Below, piece after piece: positions 15,579-23,296 of a stretch of 64,000 nucleotides of DNA. The stretch is from Lactobacillaceae bacterium. Lineage in GTDB: Bacteria > Pseudomonadota > Alphaproteobacteria > RF32 > CAG-239. The stretch is taken from the NCBI GenBank assembly GCA_031271345.1, contig JAISVX010000004.1:1-64000 (forward strand), in the 5' to 3' direction. How positions within the stretch are numbered: position 1 is the first letter of the stretch; every line of letters starts with the position of its first letter. Under the pieces are notes generated by a model that had not been told where the DNA came from, made no database searches, and saw nothing but the letters and a program-made list of their open reading frames with translations. The translations under genes and the position numbers were made by a program.

Positions 15579-16940
15579 ATGAAGCATATTGATTTGTTGG
15601 GTGAGTATGAATGGTTAGCAGATTTTCAAATTCCTGGAGTAGAAGATAAAATATCGGGAATAGTTAAATATAACAAAGATGACGGACTAAAGATAGAACT
15701 TCTTGTGCCAGAAAATATTTATAATCCTCACCGGCAAGAAGATAAAATGAAGTTTGATGTTTTATATGGAGCTAATAATGATTTAGGTCTATTCACTTTA
15801 ATAAATGTTAAAGAATTAGGATATAGTTCTAATTGGGTATATACTAGTTGTAAGTGCTCTGCAGAGATATTAATAATTGGTGGTGCTTTTGATAGTAAAG
15901 ATGCAATTTTTGATAAAATGACTTTTAATACTAATGACTTAGAGAGCTTTTGTACGCATAATAATCATTTGATTGAAATAGATTATAAACCTTTACTTTC
16001 TGCTAAAATGGGTGGGGCTGATTTTAGAATAGGTAAGGCTTGGTCATCATCGTGTTCACATAGGAATCGAATATATTTTAGTGGAGATAAAGCGGACGAA
16101 CTTAAGAAGGAGTTAGCAGAACTTGAAAAAAGGTATGCTGAACAGAAAACGTATATTGGAAGTAAAGATAAGGTTGAATTATATTTTATTTATGAAAAAC
16201 AAGGGAGTTATAGGGATTATTTCTCATTTTTATATGATATTAATTCATTGCTTTCCATTTTGATGTTGAGGCCAATTTATACATTACAAGTTTCTTTTTA
16301 TCATAAGGATGGTATCAAAACGCATGATGGATTACATTCGATTGATAAAGAATATCAGGTTTTATTTACTCCATATATACGTAATAAAAAGTATGATTTG
16401 GAAAAAAACAACTATCATAGTCTGTTATTCCATCTAGAAGATTTTAGTAACTTTGATGATATTTTTTGCAATTTTTCTAAGCTAAACGATGATAAAAACA
16501 TTATTTTACAAGTTTTAAGAAAGAATATTTATAGAGACAATGTAGCCAATGTTTATGAAAGATATATAATGCTCGTGACAGCATTGGAAGCCGCATATTA
16601 TCAATTTGGGAAAAAATTTAAGACGGAAGCATGTTATGATGAAGTGATAAACTTATATGCTGGGGATAGGATAATATCTGATATTATGCGTTATCTTGAT
16701 TGTGATAATAATGCAATAGGTAAGATCTTGAGTTCTATAAGAAACTATATTGTTCATTATAACAACAAAGACAAAAAGGCAAAGAAAATAATCGCTTCTA
16801 TTGATTTCTATAATCTTTGTGAGTCTCTTTATATGGTTTTAGCCATTGCAACTTGTGAGTTTTTGGGTTTTGAGGGTAGGTTACTTGGATTGCTTCAATA
16901 TAATTATGATAAAATTGGACATGGCTGGAGTAGGGATTAA
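15579..16940 (+). CDS. ApeA-like HEPN protein, putative anti-phage abortive infection
   Basis: 453 residues. The N-terminal 300 residues have the look of the ApeA N-terminal domain (YEWLADFQIPG near the start, then a beta-rich body with repeated aromatic strands). The C-terminal part (about 325-445) is helical and carries Arg388-x4-His393 (RNYIVH), the signature of catalytically active HEPN ribonucleases. ApeA proteins are HEPN defence proteins that sense phage and stop cell growth. A GGGTTG-type site precedes the ATG. It is the last gene before the degenerate tRNA copy at 17018, the usual cargo position. Confidence 0.72.
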   Translation: MKHIDLLGEYEWLADFQIPGVEDKISGIVKYNKDDGLKIELLVPENIYNPHRQEDKMKFDVLYGANNDLGLFTLINVKELGYSSNWVYTSCKCSAEILIIGGAFDSKDAIFDKMTFNTNDLESFCTHNNHLIEIDYKPLLSAKMGGADFRIGKAWSSSCSHRNRIYFSGDKADELKKELAELEKRYAEQKTYIGSKDKVELYFIYEKQGSYRDYFSFLYDINSLLSILMLRPIYTLQVSFYHKDGIKTHDGLHSIDKEYQVLFTPYIRNKKYDLEKNNYHSLLFHLEDFSNFDDIFCNFSKLNDDKNIILQVLRKNIYRDNVANVYERYIMLVTALEAAYYQFGKKFKTEACYDEVINLYAGDRIISDIMRYLDCDNNAIGKILSSIRNYIVHYNNKDKKAKKIIASIDFYNLCESLYMVLAIATCEFLGFEGRLLGLLQYNYDKIGHGWSRD

Positions 16941-17006
16941 TAGAAATCATTTAAAAACGAACATTTAGAGCAAGACATATGAGACTAACAAAACCAGGCA
17001 TATATT

Positions 17007-17034
17007 GGGTTCGCGATGAATCCTGCCGCCCCTG
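17007..17034. repeat. Attachment-site core, degenerate fourth copy
   Basis: GAATCCTGCCGCCCCTG (17018-17034) equals bases 819-835 of tRNA-Trp. Upstream, GGGTTCG (17007-17013) also matches the T-loop but is separated by a four-base insertion CGAT. This looks like an old tRNA-end remnant and is the likely right edge of element 2. The stretch to 17131 has no gene. Confidence 0.7.
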
Positions 17035-17090
17035 TCTTCTTGGACAGGATTGGTCTAAGTTCGCTATTACACTGCTTTGCAGTCATCGTA

Positions 17091-17122
17091 TTAAAGTAAA
17101 GAGGAGCAAAAGCTCCTCTTTA
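17091..17122 (-). terminator. Hairpin at the end of the cysteine-rich gene
   Basis: GAGGAGC and GCTCCTC pair around AAAA (17101-17118). On the minus strand it is followed by TTTACTTT, a moderate T-rich tail, so it probably terminates the gene that ends at 17132. Confidence 0.5.
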
Positions 17123-17131
17123 TAGTTATTC

Positions 17132-17413
17132 TTAGTCTGGCATTTGGCAGTCATTGGTTACGACGCCGCAGTGGCAGACTCCGTTTCTTTCGACTTGTGC
17201 GGCGCAGGCTTCAGTGATGCAGGCATCACCGCCGGAGCAGATACACTTTCTCCATCCGCCGTCGAGGAACTCCCGTTCGGTTCCGGGGTAAAAATTCTTT
17301 TTGCCCTTGATGATTCTTTTGGCGATGTCGGGTTTGAGGCAGAATCCTTTTTCAACGGCTTCCTTCTCGAGGATGTCATAAACAATTTCCTCGCTCGTTT
17401 TCGGGTTTTTCAT
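17132..17413 (-). CDS. Cysteine-rich protein resembling ferredoxin-thioredoxin reductase beta chain
   Basis: 93 residues. The spacing of KCIC, ACITEAC and CHCG with a preceding CLKPD block recalls the catalytic chain of ferredoxin-thioredoxin reductase, which binds a 4Fe-4S cluster next to a redox disulfide. The first and second CPC pairs of the family appear here as CIC and a spaced C-x4-C, so cluster binding is uncertain. No Shine-Dalgarno precedes the ATG, and the gene is GC-richer than its neighbours, which hints at recent transfer. Partner genes are not nearby. Confidence 0.45.
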   Translation of the reverse strand: MKNPKTSEEIVYDILEKEAVEKGFCLKPDIAKRIIKGKKNFYPGTEREFLDGGWRKCICSGGDACITEACAAQVERNGVCHCGVVTNDCQMPD

Positions 17414-17578
17414 AATAGTGATGGTTTAGTTAGTAATAAAATTTTCAAGAAATATTATGCAATAAAAAGATAAATTACAATATATAATGGTTGGAATTGG
17501 GGTTTGGTGGTTTTAATCAGTATTTTACTTTTTTGATATATGGTTTGATTAGTAAAAAATAATAAAGGAAAACAAAAG

Positions 17579-17845
17579 ATGCTTTTTGAATTTATAGGTT
17601 ATCTGGCTGGAATCTGCACGGCGGTGTGTTTTATGCCCCAGACGATTAAAACCTTGCGGACAAGGGACGTTAAGTCTTTGTCTTTGACTAGTTATATTAT
17701 ATATAATTTAGGAATTTTTAGCTGGACGCTTTATGGTCTGCATTTGAAATCTGTACAAATGGTTCTGTTTAACTCAATCAGCCTAATATTCTCATTATCT
17801 ATCCTTTATATGATTATTAAATATAAGAATAAAAAAGCTAATTAA
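17579..17845 (+). CDS. SemiSWEET/PQ-loop transporter
   Basis: 88 residues with three predicted transmembrane helices (about 5-22, 35-55, 60-82), the exact layout of bacterial SemiSWEET proteins. The PQ motif lies in MPQTIKTLRTRDVKSLS (about 19-35). SemiSWEETs dimerise to form a small sugar-type facilitator in the inner membrane; the substrate here is unknown. AAAGGA lies about 10 bases before the start. The next gene begins 28 bases downstream and may be co-transcribed, but no functional link is obvious. Confidence 0.85.
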   Translation: MLFEFIGYLAGICTAVCFMPQTIKTLRTRDVKSLSLTSYIIYNLGIFSWTLYGLHLKSVQMVLFNSISLIFSLSILYMIIKYKNKKAN

Positions 17846-17873
17846 ATTTTCTGTTGTTGATATGGAGCGGGTT

Positions 17874-18746
17874 ATGAAGCATAAAGCGATTGTAGTTGGA
17901 ATGGGCAATATTGGCAGGAATGTTATAAAAGCAATTATGGACAGTCCTGATTTTGAGTTAATCGGCGTTATTAGAAGAGTTCCTGACCAAAAGGCGGAGA
18001 CTAAGGAATACGCCAATGTTGATGAGATTGGCGTAAAACCGGATGTGGCGATTTTGTGTGTGCCGTCGGTTATGTCTCAAGAAACCGCAAAGTTTTACTT
18101 ATCAAAAGGGATTAATGTTGTCGACAGCTTTGATATTCATAAGGAGATTAATGATTATGTTGCAAATTTGGAGGATATTGCCAAACGGCACAACAAGGTG
18201 GCAATGCTGGCTTGCGGATGGGATCCTGGAACAGATAGTCTGGTGAGGGCAATATTTAAGATTTTTGCGCCTAAGGCGATAACGTACACAAACTTCGGTC
18301 CGGGCATGTCTATGGGACACAGCGTTGAAGCCAGACGAGTTAAAGGCGTGAAAGAAGCGGTGTCGATTACTCTTCCTTTGGAAGAAAGCAAACATGGCAG
18401 AAAGGTTTATGTCGAGCCTGATGGAAGTTTGAGCAAAGAAGATATTTATAAAGAGATGAAGCAAAATAAGTATTTTGAGAATGATCCTTTAGAAATTGTT
18501 TTGGTTGATGATGTCGCTCCTTATTACAAGACATCGCACGGCGTAAAAATTGTGATGGACAATGAGGAAAATCATTTTGAGTTTGGAATGCGGATTGATA
18601 ATCCGACCGTAACGGCGCGGGTTTTGCTAGCTTGCGCAAGGGCTTCTTTGAGGCAGCCGAAGCCAGGCGCTTATACAATTATTGACGTGCCTTTGTCATA
18701 TATGCTTGAAGATGACAGAAAAGAAAATATCAGAAAGCTTGTATAA
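17874..18746 (+). CDS. ddh: Diaminopimelate dehydrogenase
   Basis: About 290 residues. An N-terminal Rossmann fold (IVVGMGNIGRNV at residues 5-16) is followed by the family blocks FDIH near residue 80, ACGWDPGTDSL near 118 and NFGPGMSMGHS near 142. These match meso-diaminopimelate D-dehydrogenase, which aminates tetrahydrodipicolinate with NADPH in one step, making the cell-wall and lysine precursor. I chose the ATG at 17874, since GGAG lies about 8 bases before it and the protein then begins MKHKAIVVG. This short route would replace the longer succinylase path. Confidence 0.88.
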   Translation: MKHKAIVVGMGNIGRNVIKAIMDSPDFELIGVIRRVPDQKAETKEYANVDEIGVKPDVAILCVPSVMSQETAKFYLSKGINVVDSFDIHKEINDYVANLEDIAKRHNKVAMLACGWDPGTDSLVRAIFKIFAPKAITYTNFGPGMSMGHSVEARRVKGVKEAVSITLPLEESKHGRKVYVEPDGSLSKEDIYKEMKQNKYFENDPLEIVLVDDVAPYYKTSHGVKIVMDNEENHFEFGMRIDNPTVTARVLLACARASLRQPKPGAYTIIDVPLSYMLEDDRKENIRKLV

Positions 18747-18872
18747 AGTTTTTACAAGAGGGGATCAGCTTGAGGATCATAAAATGCTTCCTGTCTTTTG
18801 GCAAGAAATTTTAAAATAAGACTTCTTTTTTGGCTAAATTTGATATATCATAAATGCAAAAGGAGAAAATCC

Positions 18873-20141
18873 ATGGCTTTAAAAGATTTTAATAACTACA
18901 TGAAAAAAGGCGCGGTTACCGTAATGGTTGCCGCTGCAACCGCTCGTTCTGTTCAGGCTAATACCGCCGAGGCAGAAATTAAAGACAAAGAGCCGGAGCG
19001 TACAGAGCAGACAGTAGAGCCGGCGCCAGAAGATACGTTAGAAAAAATAGTTCTTTTTGATGAAATAGAAGTAACCAAAGTCAGCGAAAATGGTGCTATT
19101 GTTATTAATGACGGGCAATATATAGAAGCAGAGGATTTGGACAATCGCAAAGAAAAAATAAAAAAATATGAAGAACGTCAGGACCGTAAATTTGAAGAAG
19201 CTGAGCCTGATCGTATTCATCAAGATACGGTTGACATTGAAGATCGTCCTCGCGCGGCAACTTATGACTGGGAAACAAAAATTATAGAAGTGCCTTATGT
19301 TACAAATCTTGACACCCCTAATCCCAATATTTCCAAAGAGGCAAGGCAGCATGCGGCTGCTCAGAATGACCAGACCTCTATGGATTTTAAGGCGGCGATG
19401 GTTCATGAAGAACAGCATAGAACAAACGATAAATTAGGCGTTTATGCTCCGGGGTTAAGCGGGGAGCAATATGCCGTTATTGATAAATATGACGAGCTTT
19501 CCGCCCAAATGAAAGTCCTTCTTATGTATAAAAAAGAATATCAGGACCGAATTGAAAAAGGAGAGTCCAAAGAAGAAGCTTTAAAAGTCTTTGATGGAAA
19601 CAGCGATTTGGATTTTTATAAAAATGCCTTAGAAAACGGGCTTGATCCCGAAAGCAAAGAAAGTTACAAGCTTATAGTCGAAGGCACTATAAAAATGTGG
19701 GAAGAAAATTATGAAGCTGGTTATGAAACACAATTGACTGATGCCGGAACCCTCCGCTCCAGTGTCCTTTCTAACGATGTTGCGTCCATTGCTTTGGGCA
19801 ACGAAAAAGAAATGGATAAAAGAATTGAAAAAATGATTGATGCAATTGACAATACCGGCAAACTGAAAGAGCATTTTCCGAAGAAAAGGCTGGATGTTTC
19901 AGATAATGTCAAAGCAGGTATCGACAAAGTAGTAAAAGAAACTATCGGGCTTAGTAAAGAGCAGAGAGAAAAAATAGATAATGAGCTTGGCGGAGACAAA
20001 GTAAGCGATAAAAAGAAACAGGCTAAACTTATCAAAAAATTGAGCGGGCGAGACAGACCAAAATCTAAAAAAGCCGCCAAAGAAACAAAGCTTACTGCAG
20101 AACAGATAAAAGCCGCCGCTAAGGCAAAAAGCAACGATTAG
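18873..20141 (+). CDS. Exported protein with an HExxH metalloprotease-like motif
   Basis: About 422 residues. The start is set at 18873 because AGGAG lies 8 bases before it; an earlier ATG at 18798 adds a less likely leader. Residues 1-30 look like a signal peptide (basic, Ala/Val core, ending QANTAEA). The mature part is Lys/Glu-rich. VHEEQH (His178, Glu179, His182) is an HExxH zinc-binding motif, with an extended helical C-terminal region. No further family match came to mind. It may be a periplasmic peptidase or a degenerate one. Confidence 0.6.
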   Translation: MALKDFNNYMKKGAVTVMVAAATARSVQANTAEAEIKDKEPERTEQTVEPAPEDTLEKIVLFDEIEVTKVSENGAIVINDGQYIEAEDLDNRKEKIKKYEERQDRKFEEAEPDRIHQDTVDIEDRPRAATYDWETKIIEVPYVTNLDTPNPNISKEARQHAAAQNDQTSMDFKAAMVHEEQHRTNDKLGVYAPGLSGEQYAVIDKYDELSAQMKVLLMYKKEYQDRIEKGESKEEALKVFDGNSDLDFYKNALENGLDPESKESYKLIVEGTIKMWEENYEAGYETQLTDAGTLRSSVLSNDVASIALGNEKEMDKRIEKMIDAIDNTGKLKEHFPKKRLDVSDNVKAGIDKVVKETIGLSKEQREKIDNELGGDKVSDKKKQAKLIKKLSGRDRPKSKKAAKETKLTAEQIKAAAKAKSND

Positions 20142-20161
20142 AGCTTGATACGGTTAAGACC

Positions 20162-21070
20162 ATGAAAGCATTTGATGACGTAATCTTTTTTGAGAAAGTA
20201 AAAGAAATTAAGGGCAGCATTGAGCTGCCGGATGTAATTTGTTTTGACTTGTTTGGCACGATGATTGACAGCTTGGAGTCAGACCGCGCCGCTATCAAAA
20301 AGATTGTCGGATGCGATGTCGCTTTCCCTTTAAAAACCGGCAAAACATTATACGATAGTCTTCCTGAATTAGTTGACCCTAAAATTGCCGACAAAGCCCA
20401 AAGCATGTATGTCGAAGCGTTAATTGAAAACGCCAATTTGGGGCTGGCGCGCCCATATCCTAATATTGATAAAGCCTTAAATTATCTCTGGGCTTTGGAT
20501 GTAAAAGTGCTGGCAATAACCAATCGTCATCCTAATGCCGTTCGTCCGTTTATTTCAAAATATCCAGAGGTTTTTCGGTTTGTAGGGGCAATTGGATATG
20601 GAAGCGTTGAGGCTGAAAAACACAAGCCAAATCCTGAAATCTTTAATAATACACTGAAAAAAGCTGGGCTGAAACCGACAGAAAAAATGTGGATGGTTGG
20701 AGACGCCGTTACGGATATTGAGTTTGCGCGGAACTGCAATATGAAGCCGATTATGATGGGGGATAATTTTGCTCATAATAATCCGAAGTTTTGGGTTGAT
20801 AATCAGGATGTTTCGTCATGGCCGATGGATGCGTATGAAAGATTAGAGCTTATGCTGCGTCATAAATTTTCCAGCTATGAGGATTATGAGCATAAATATA
20901 AAGAGCAGGCAAAAGCAAGCTGGGGAGTCGATTTAGACAAAGATGCTCCGATGGAACTTAGCGCGGACGGATATACCAAAAAGCAGCTGCAAAAGCTTCT
21001 GCCTAACAATATTTCCTATAAATTTGTTCTGGATAAAAGAACCGCGGACAGCATTAAAAACAATCGTTAA
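20162..21070 (+). CDS. HAD-superfamily phosphatase
   Basis: 302 residues. The HAD motifs are present: motif I as FDLFGTMID (about 23-31, first Asp the nucleophile), motif II as AITNRHP (about 119-125), motif III Lys in EKHKPNPEIF, and motif IV as MVGDAVTDIEFA. A cap region lies between I and II. The last 80 residues after the HAD core are unusual and helical. The substrate cannot be predicted. It starts 20 bases after the HExxH gene, so the two are likely in one operon; no strong ribosome site is seen. Confidence 0.85.
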   Translation: MKAFDDVIFFEKVKEIKGSIELPDVICFDLFGTMIDSLESDRAAIKKIVGCDVAFPLKTGKTLYDSLPELVDPKIADKAQSMYVEALIENANLGLARPYPNIDKALNYLWALDVKVLAITNRHPNAVRPFISKYPEVFRFVGAIGYGSVEAEKHKPNPEIFNNTLKKAGLKPTEKMWMVGDAVTDIEFARNCNMKPIMMGDNFAHNNPKFWVDNQDVSSWPMDAYERLELMLRHKFSSYEDYEHKYKEQAKASWGVDLDKDAPMELSADGYTKKQLQKLLPNNISYKFVLDKRTADSIKNNR

Positions 21071-21105
21071 GCCCAGTTGAAATCGGCAACTTAATCTAGT
21101 TATTT

Positions 21106-21411
21106 TTAGCTTTGAGATTCATCCAGATATAAAATTTCTTTGCCTAAAGCTTTGGCATAATCAATTTCGCTCCTTGTGCTGCTGCCAATATATCCATCCC
21201 TGTTTACAACAAAAATTGAGTCGGATAAATCTATTTTCTTTTTATGCATCTTATTTAACAAGTCGTGCTGTTCAGGCGTATAAGTGCCTTTATCCTGTCG
21301 CGTTGGATAAATAATGGATAAAACACAATTCCCTTCCAGTGTCAGTTTTTCAGTCCAATACATAATATCGGATACAAATTTTAGCGAACCGCACATAGTT
21401 ATAATTTTCAT
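21106..21411 (-). CDS. DUF4406-like / nucleoside deoxyribosyltransferase-fold protein
   Basis: About 101 residues, starting at the ATG at 21411 where AGGAG lies 6 bases upstream. IITMCGSLKF at the N-terminus, IDLSDSIFVVN in the middle and GSSTRSEIDYAKALGKEILYL at the end match the nucleoside 2-deoxyribosyltransferase superfamily, where the GS(S/T)xxEI segment binds the sugar or phosphate. Members of this size are often uncharacterised. It is convergent with the HAD gene and monocistronic. Confidence 0.72.
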   Translation of the reverse strand: MKIITMCGSLKFVSDIMYWTEKLTLEGNCVLSIIYPTRQDKGTYTPEQHDLLNKMHKKKIDLSDSIFVVNRDGYIGSSTRSEIDYAKALGKEILYLDESQS

Positions 21412-21471
21412 AGCCAACTCCTATTTTTTTTGAATTGTAAACTCTATTCTTTCAAAAATAAAGACAAAAAA

Positions 21472-21501
21472 ACACCCAAATCCTGTTAAGGAAATGAGTG
21501 T
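21472..21501 (-). terminator. Intrinsic terminator of the small lipoprotein gene
   Basis: ACACCCAAATCC and GGAAATGAGTGT pair with one mismatch around TGTTAA. On the minus strand the stem is followed by seven T. It lies just below the end of the gene at 21529. Confidence 0.7.
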
Positions 21502-21528
21502 TTTTCGTTTCATGGGCTGCTTTCGCGC

Positions 21529-21927
21529 TTACCATTTGAGGTAGTTTACCAACCCGTATCCCATTAGTTCGTCGTGGGTCGGGTTGAGCGCGTTGATACC
21601 TCTTTGTACTCTGGACTTTTGAGTTTTCACCTTGTCCACGGTTGTCAAATTGGCAAATCTGGCTTGCGTCCAGTCGACATACTGTTTCAGGTAAGTTTCT
21701 TTATCGTCCACAGGGGTTTTGGGGTCGAGAATTTTGCCTTTCAGAACCAGAAGAGCGGAGTCTTGCTTCGCGATAATAGGTTCGTAGTATGCGAGCTTTT
21801 CGTTCGCCAGGTGCAGTTCTTTCGCATAACCCGAGATTTCTTCGTTTCTTTTTTCCTCAGCCCGATTGCCGCAGCTGCAGAATACGAATGCCAGCATCAT
21901 AAAAGACGCAAAAATTAAATTTTTCAT
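21529..21927 (-). CDS. Small lipoprotein of unknown function
   Basis: 132 residues. The N-terminus is a lipoprotein signal, with a hydrophobic core to residue 16 then a Cys-Ser-Cys lipobox (FVFCSC). The rest is helical and charged. No Shine-Dalgarno is present and the stretch before the ATG is A/T-only. A TATTTTTG element upstream on the minus strand matches the TAnnTTTG promoter box of Bacteroidetes. GC content and codon choice differ from neighbours. These signs suggest acquisition from a Bacteroidetes-like donor. Function unknown. Confidence 0.7.
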   Translation of the reverse strand: MKNLIFASFMMLAFVFCSCGNRAEEKRNEEISGYAKELHLANEKLAYYEPIIAKQDSALLVLKGKILDPKTPVDDKETYLKQYVDWTQARFANLTTVDKVKTQKSRVQRGINALNPTHDELMGYGLVNYLKW

Positions 21928-22100
21928 GTTTTTTGTTTTTAATGTTTTTATTTTTGTTGATTGATTTGCAAAAATAAAAGCATTACCGCAACAATTGCTG
22001 ATTGCTCAATAATTGACCCAATAATGCTTTGAATGTAAAAAATATATCATGGACATTTGGTTATTGCAAGAGCTATTTTGGACAAAATTACGGAAAAACA

Positions 22101-23063
22101 TTACGGCTTTTCAAAAACAACAAAGTGCGAATGCCCGGTAAGCGATTTTTTAGTTTCTAAATATCCCTGTATATCTGGAGCTGTAAGAGGTTTTTTTGTT
22201 ATGTTTTCCACATATTTTAAGTATGTCCGATAATCCAGCTCCGATTTTTTATATTCAAGAATTTTCAAGTTATAGGTTTTTGCAAGATATTCAAAAGATT
22301 GATACGAGAATTCAAACTGGTGGTGAGGCGGCAAATTTAAGAAACCTGTTCCGTTTATGGCTAATGCTCCTTCCGGGTCGGGTGTTCCAAAGATTAACCA
22401 GCCCCCTTTATTTAATAAATTTAAGCAGTTTTCCATAAATGGTTTGGTATGCCAAACATGTTCCAGAACTTCAAAAGCGCATACAATATCAAACTTTTGA
22501 TTTAGTTTGCTTATGTCTTCAGTCGAGGTGTCAATGCCTTTTTGTCTGCAAATCTCAATGGCTTCGCGGTTGTATTCGCTTGCTAAAACATGGGAAACGA
22601 CGTTTTTAATTCTCTCAACAAAATTTCCTGTTCCGGCGCCGATTTCAATAAGACTTTTCGGTTTTTGTTTTTCAATAAATTCTGTTGCGGCTCCGTATTC
22701 CCATCGATAGTTTGTGTAATATGGGACGGTTTCCATAATTTTCTTGTATAAATCTTCGCTGTCAGGAAGGTGGTAGTTGTAAAAATAAAGACCGCAGTCA
22801 AGGCACCTTCTTTTTTCCAAAAAGCTATGGCGGTAGACATCCGCAATCGGGTTGAAATTTGTGCGTTCCAGCCAGTTTTCAATCATCACGTCTATTTGCA
22901 TTTTGCCGGTCATCAAATAATATTTGCCGCCGCACAAAGGACATGAGTTAACCTCTTCTTTTTCTTTTATTTTAGAAACGGTGTCAATCGGCTTTTTGTG
23001 CTTAAACTCGATTTTGTCATCGAAAAATATTGGTCCGAATAAAGTGTAGTGATAATTACCCAT
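22101..23063 (-). CDS. Zinc-ribbon class I SAM-dependent methyltransferase
   Basis: 320 residues. A four-Cys zinc ribbon (CPLCGG and RCLDCGLYF, residues about 41-100) precedes a Rossmann methyltransferase core. The SAM-binding motif is LIEIGAGTGNFVERI (about 140-154), followed by DIVCAFEVLEHVWH. This layout is seen in methyltransferases of sugar or surface-polysaccharide pathways. No partner genes are nearby. It is transcribed on the minus strand, just beyond the tracrRNA terminator. Confidence 0.78.
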   Translation of the reverse strand: MGNYHYTLFGPIFFDDKIEFKHKKPIDTVSKIKEKEEVNSCPLCGGKYYLMTGKMQIDVMIENWLERTNFNPIADVYRHSFLEKRRCLDCGLYFYNYHLPDSEDLYKKIMETVPYYTNYRWEYGAATEFIEKQKPKSLIEIGAGTGNFVERIKNVVSHVLASEYNREAIEICRQKGIDTSTEDISKLNQKFDIVCAFEVLEHVWHTKPFMENCLNLLNKGGWLIFGTPDPEGALAINGTGFLNLPPHHQFEFSYQSFEYLAKTYNLKILEYKKSELDYRTYLKYVENITKKPLTAPDIQGYLETKKSLTGHSHFVVFEKP

Positions 23064-23133
23064 GCGGCTTTCCTCTAAAATGTTCTCCGTTTATTTTATA
23101 GGATATATATTACATAGATTTTTAATAAAATCA

Positions 23134-23240
23134 AAAAAAGATGACAGCTGTTCAAAAGAGCAGCTGTCAGGGCTTTACACGAAATTTTCGATTATTATAG
23201 CTTCCTTTCCAAATCAGATACATAAATGAAAATTCCTTGA
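23134..23240 (-). ncRNA. tracrRNA of the type II-C CRISPR system
   Basis: On the minus strand the RNA begins near 23240. The anti-repeat (complement of 23195-23220) is exactly complementary to 26 of the 36 repeat bases. A short CGAAA/TTTCG hairpin follows, then a perfect 9-bp terminator stem (TGACAGCTG / CAGCTGTCA, 23142-23169) and seven T. This layout matches tracrRNA: it pairs with crRNA and is held by Cas9. It is transcribed divergently from cas9. The -10 box used is inside the ATTATAAT palindrome. RNA ends are inferred from the promoter and terminator. Confidence 0.92.
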
Positions 23241-23273
23241 AATCATATTATAATGTGATAAATTAGCAGTCAA
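23226..23273. promoter_or_regulatory. Divergent promoter pair for tracrRNA and cas9
   Basis: For tracrRNA (minus), -35 TTGACT (23268-23273) and -10 TATAAT (23247-23252) are 15 bp apart. For cas9 (plus), the same palindrome ATTATAAT gives -10 TATAAT (23249-23254), with a weak ATGAAA (23226) 17 bp before it; another -35-like TTGAAA is at 23237. So one 8-bp palindrome may serve both directions and tie the two transcripts together. Confidence 0.55.
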
Positions 23274-23296
23274 GAACAATTTTTAGGCGGTGTATA

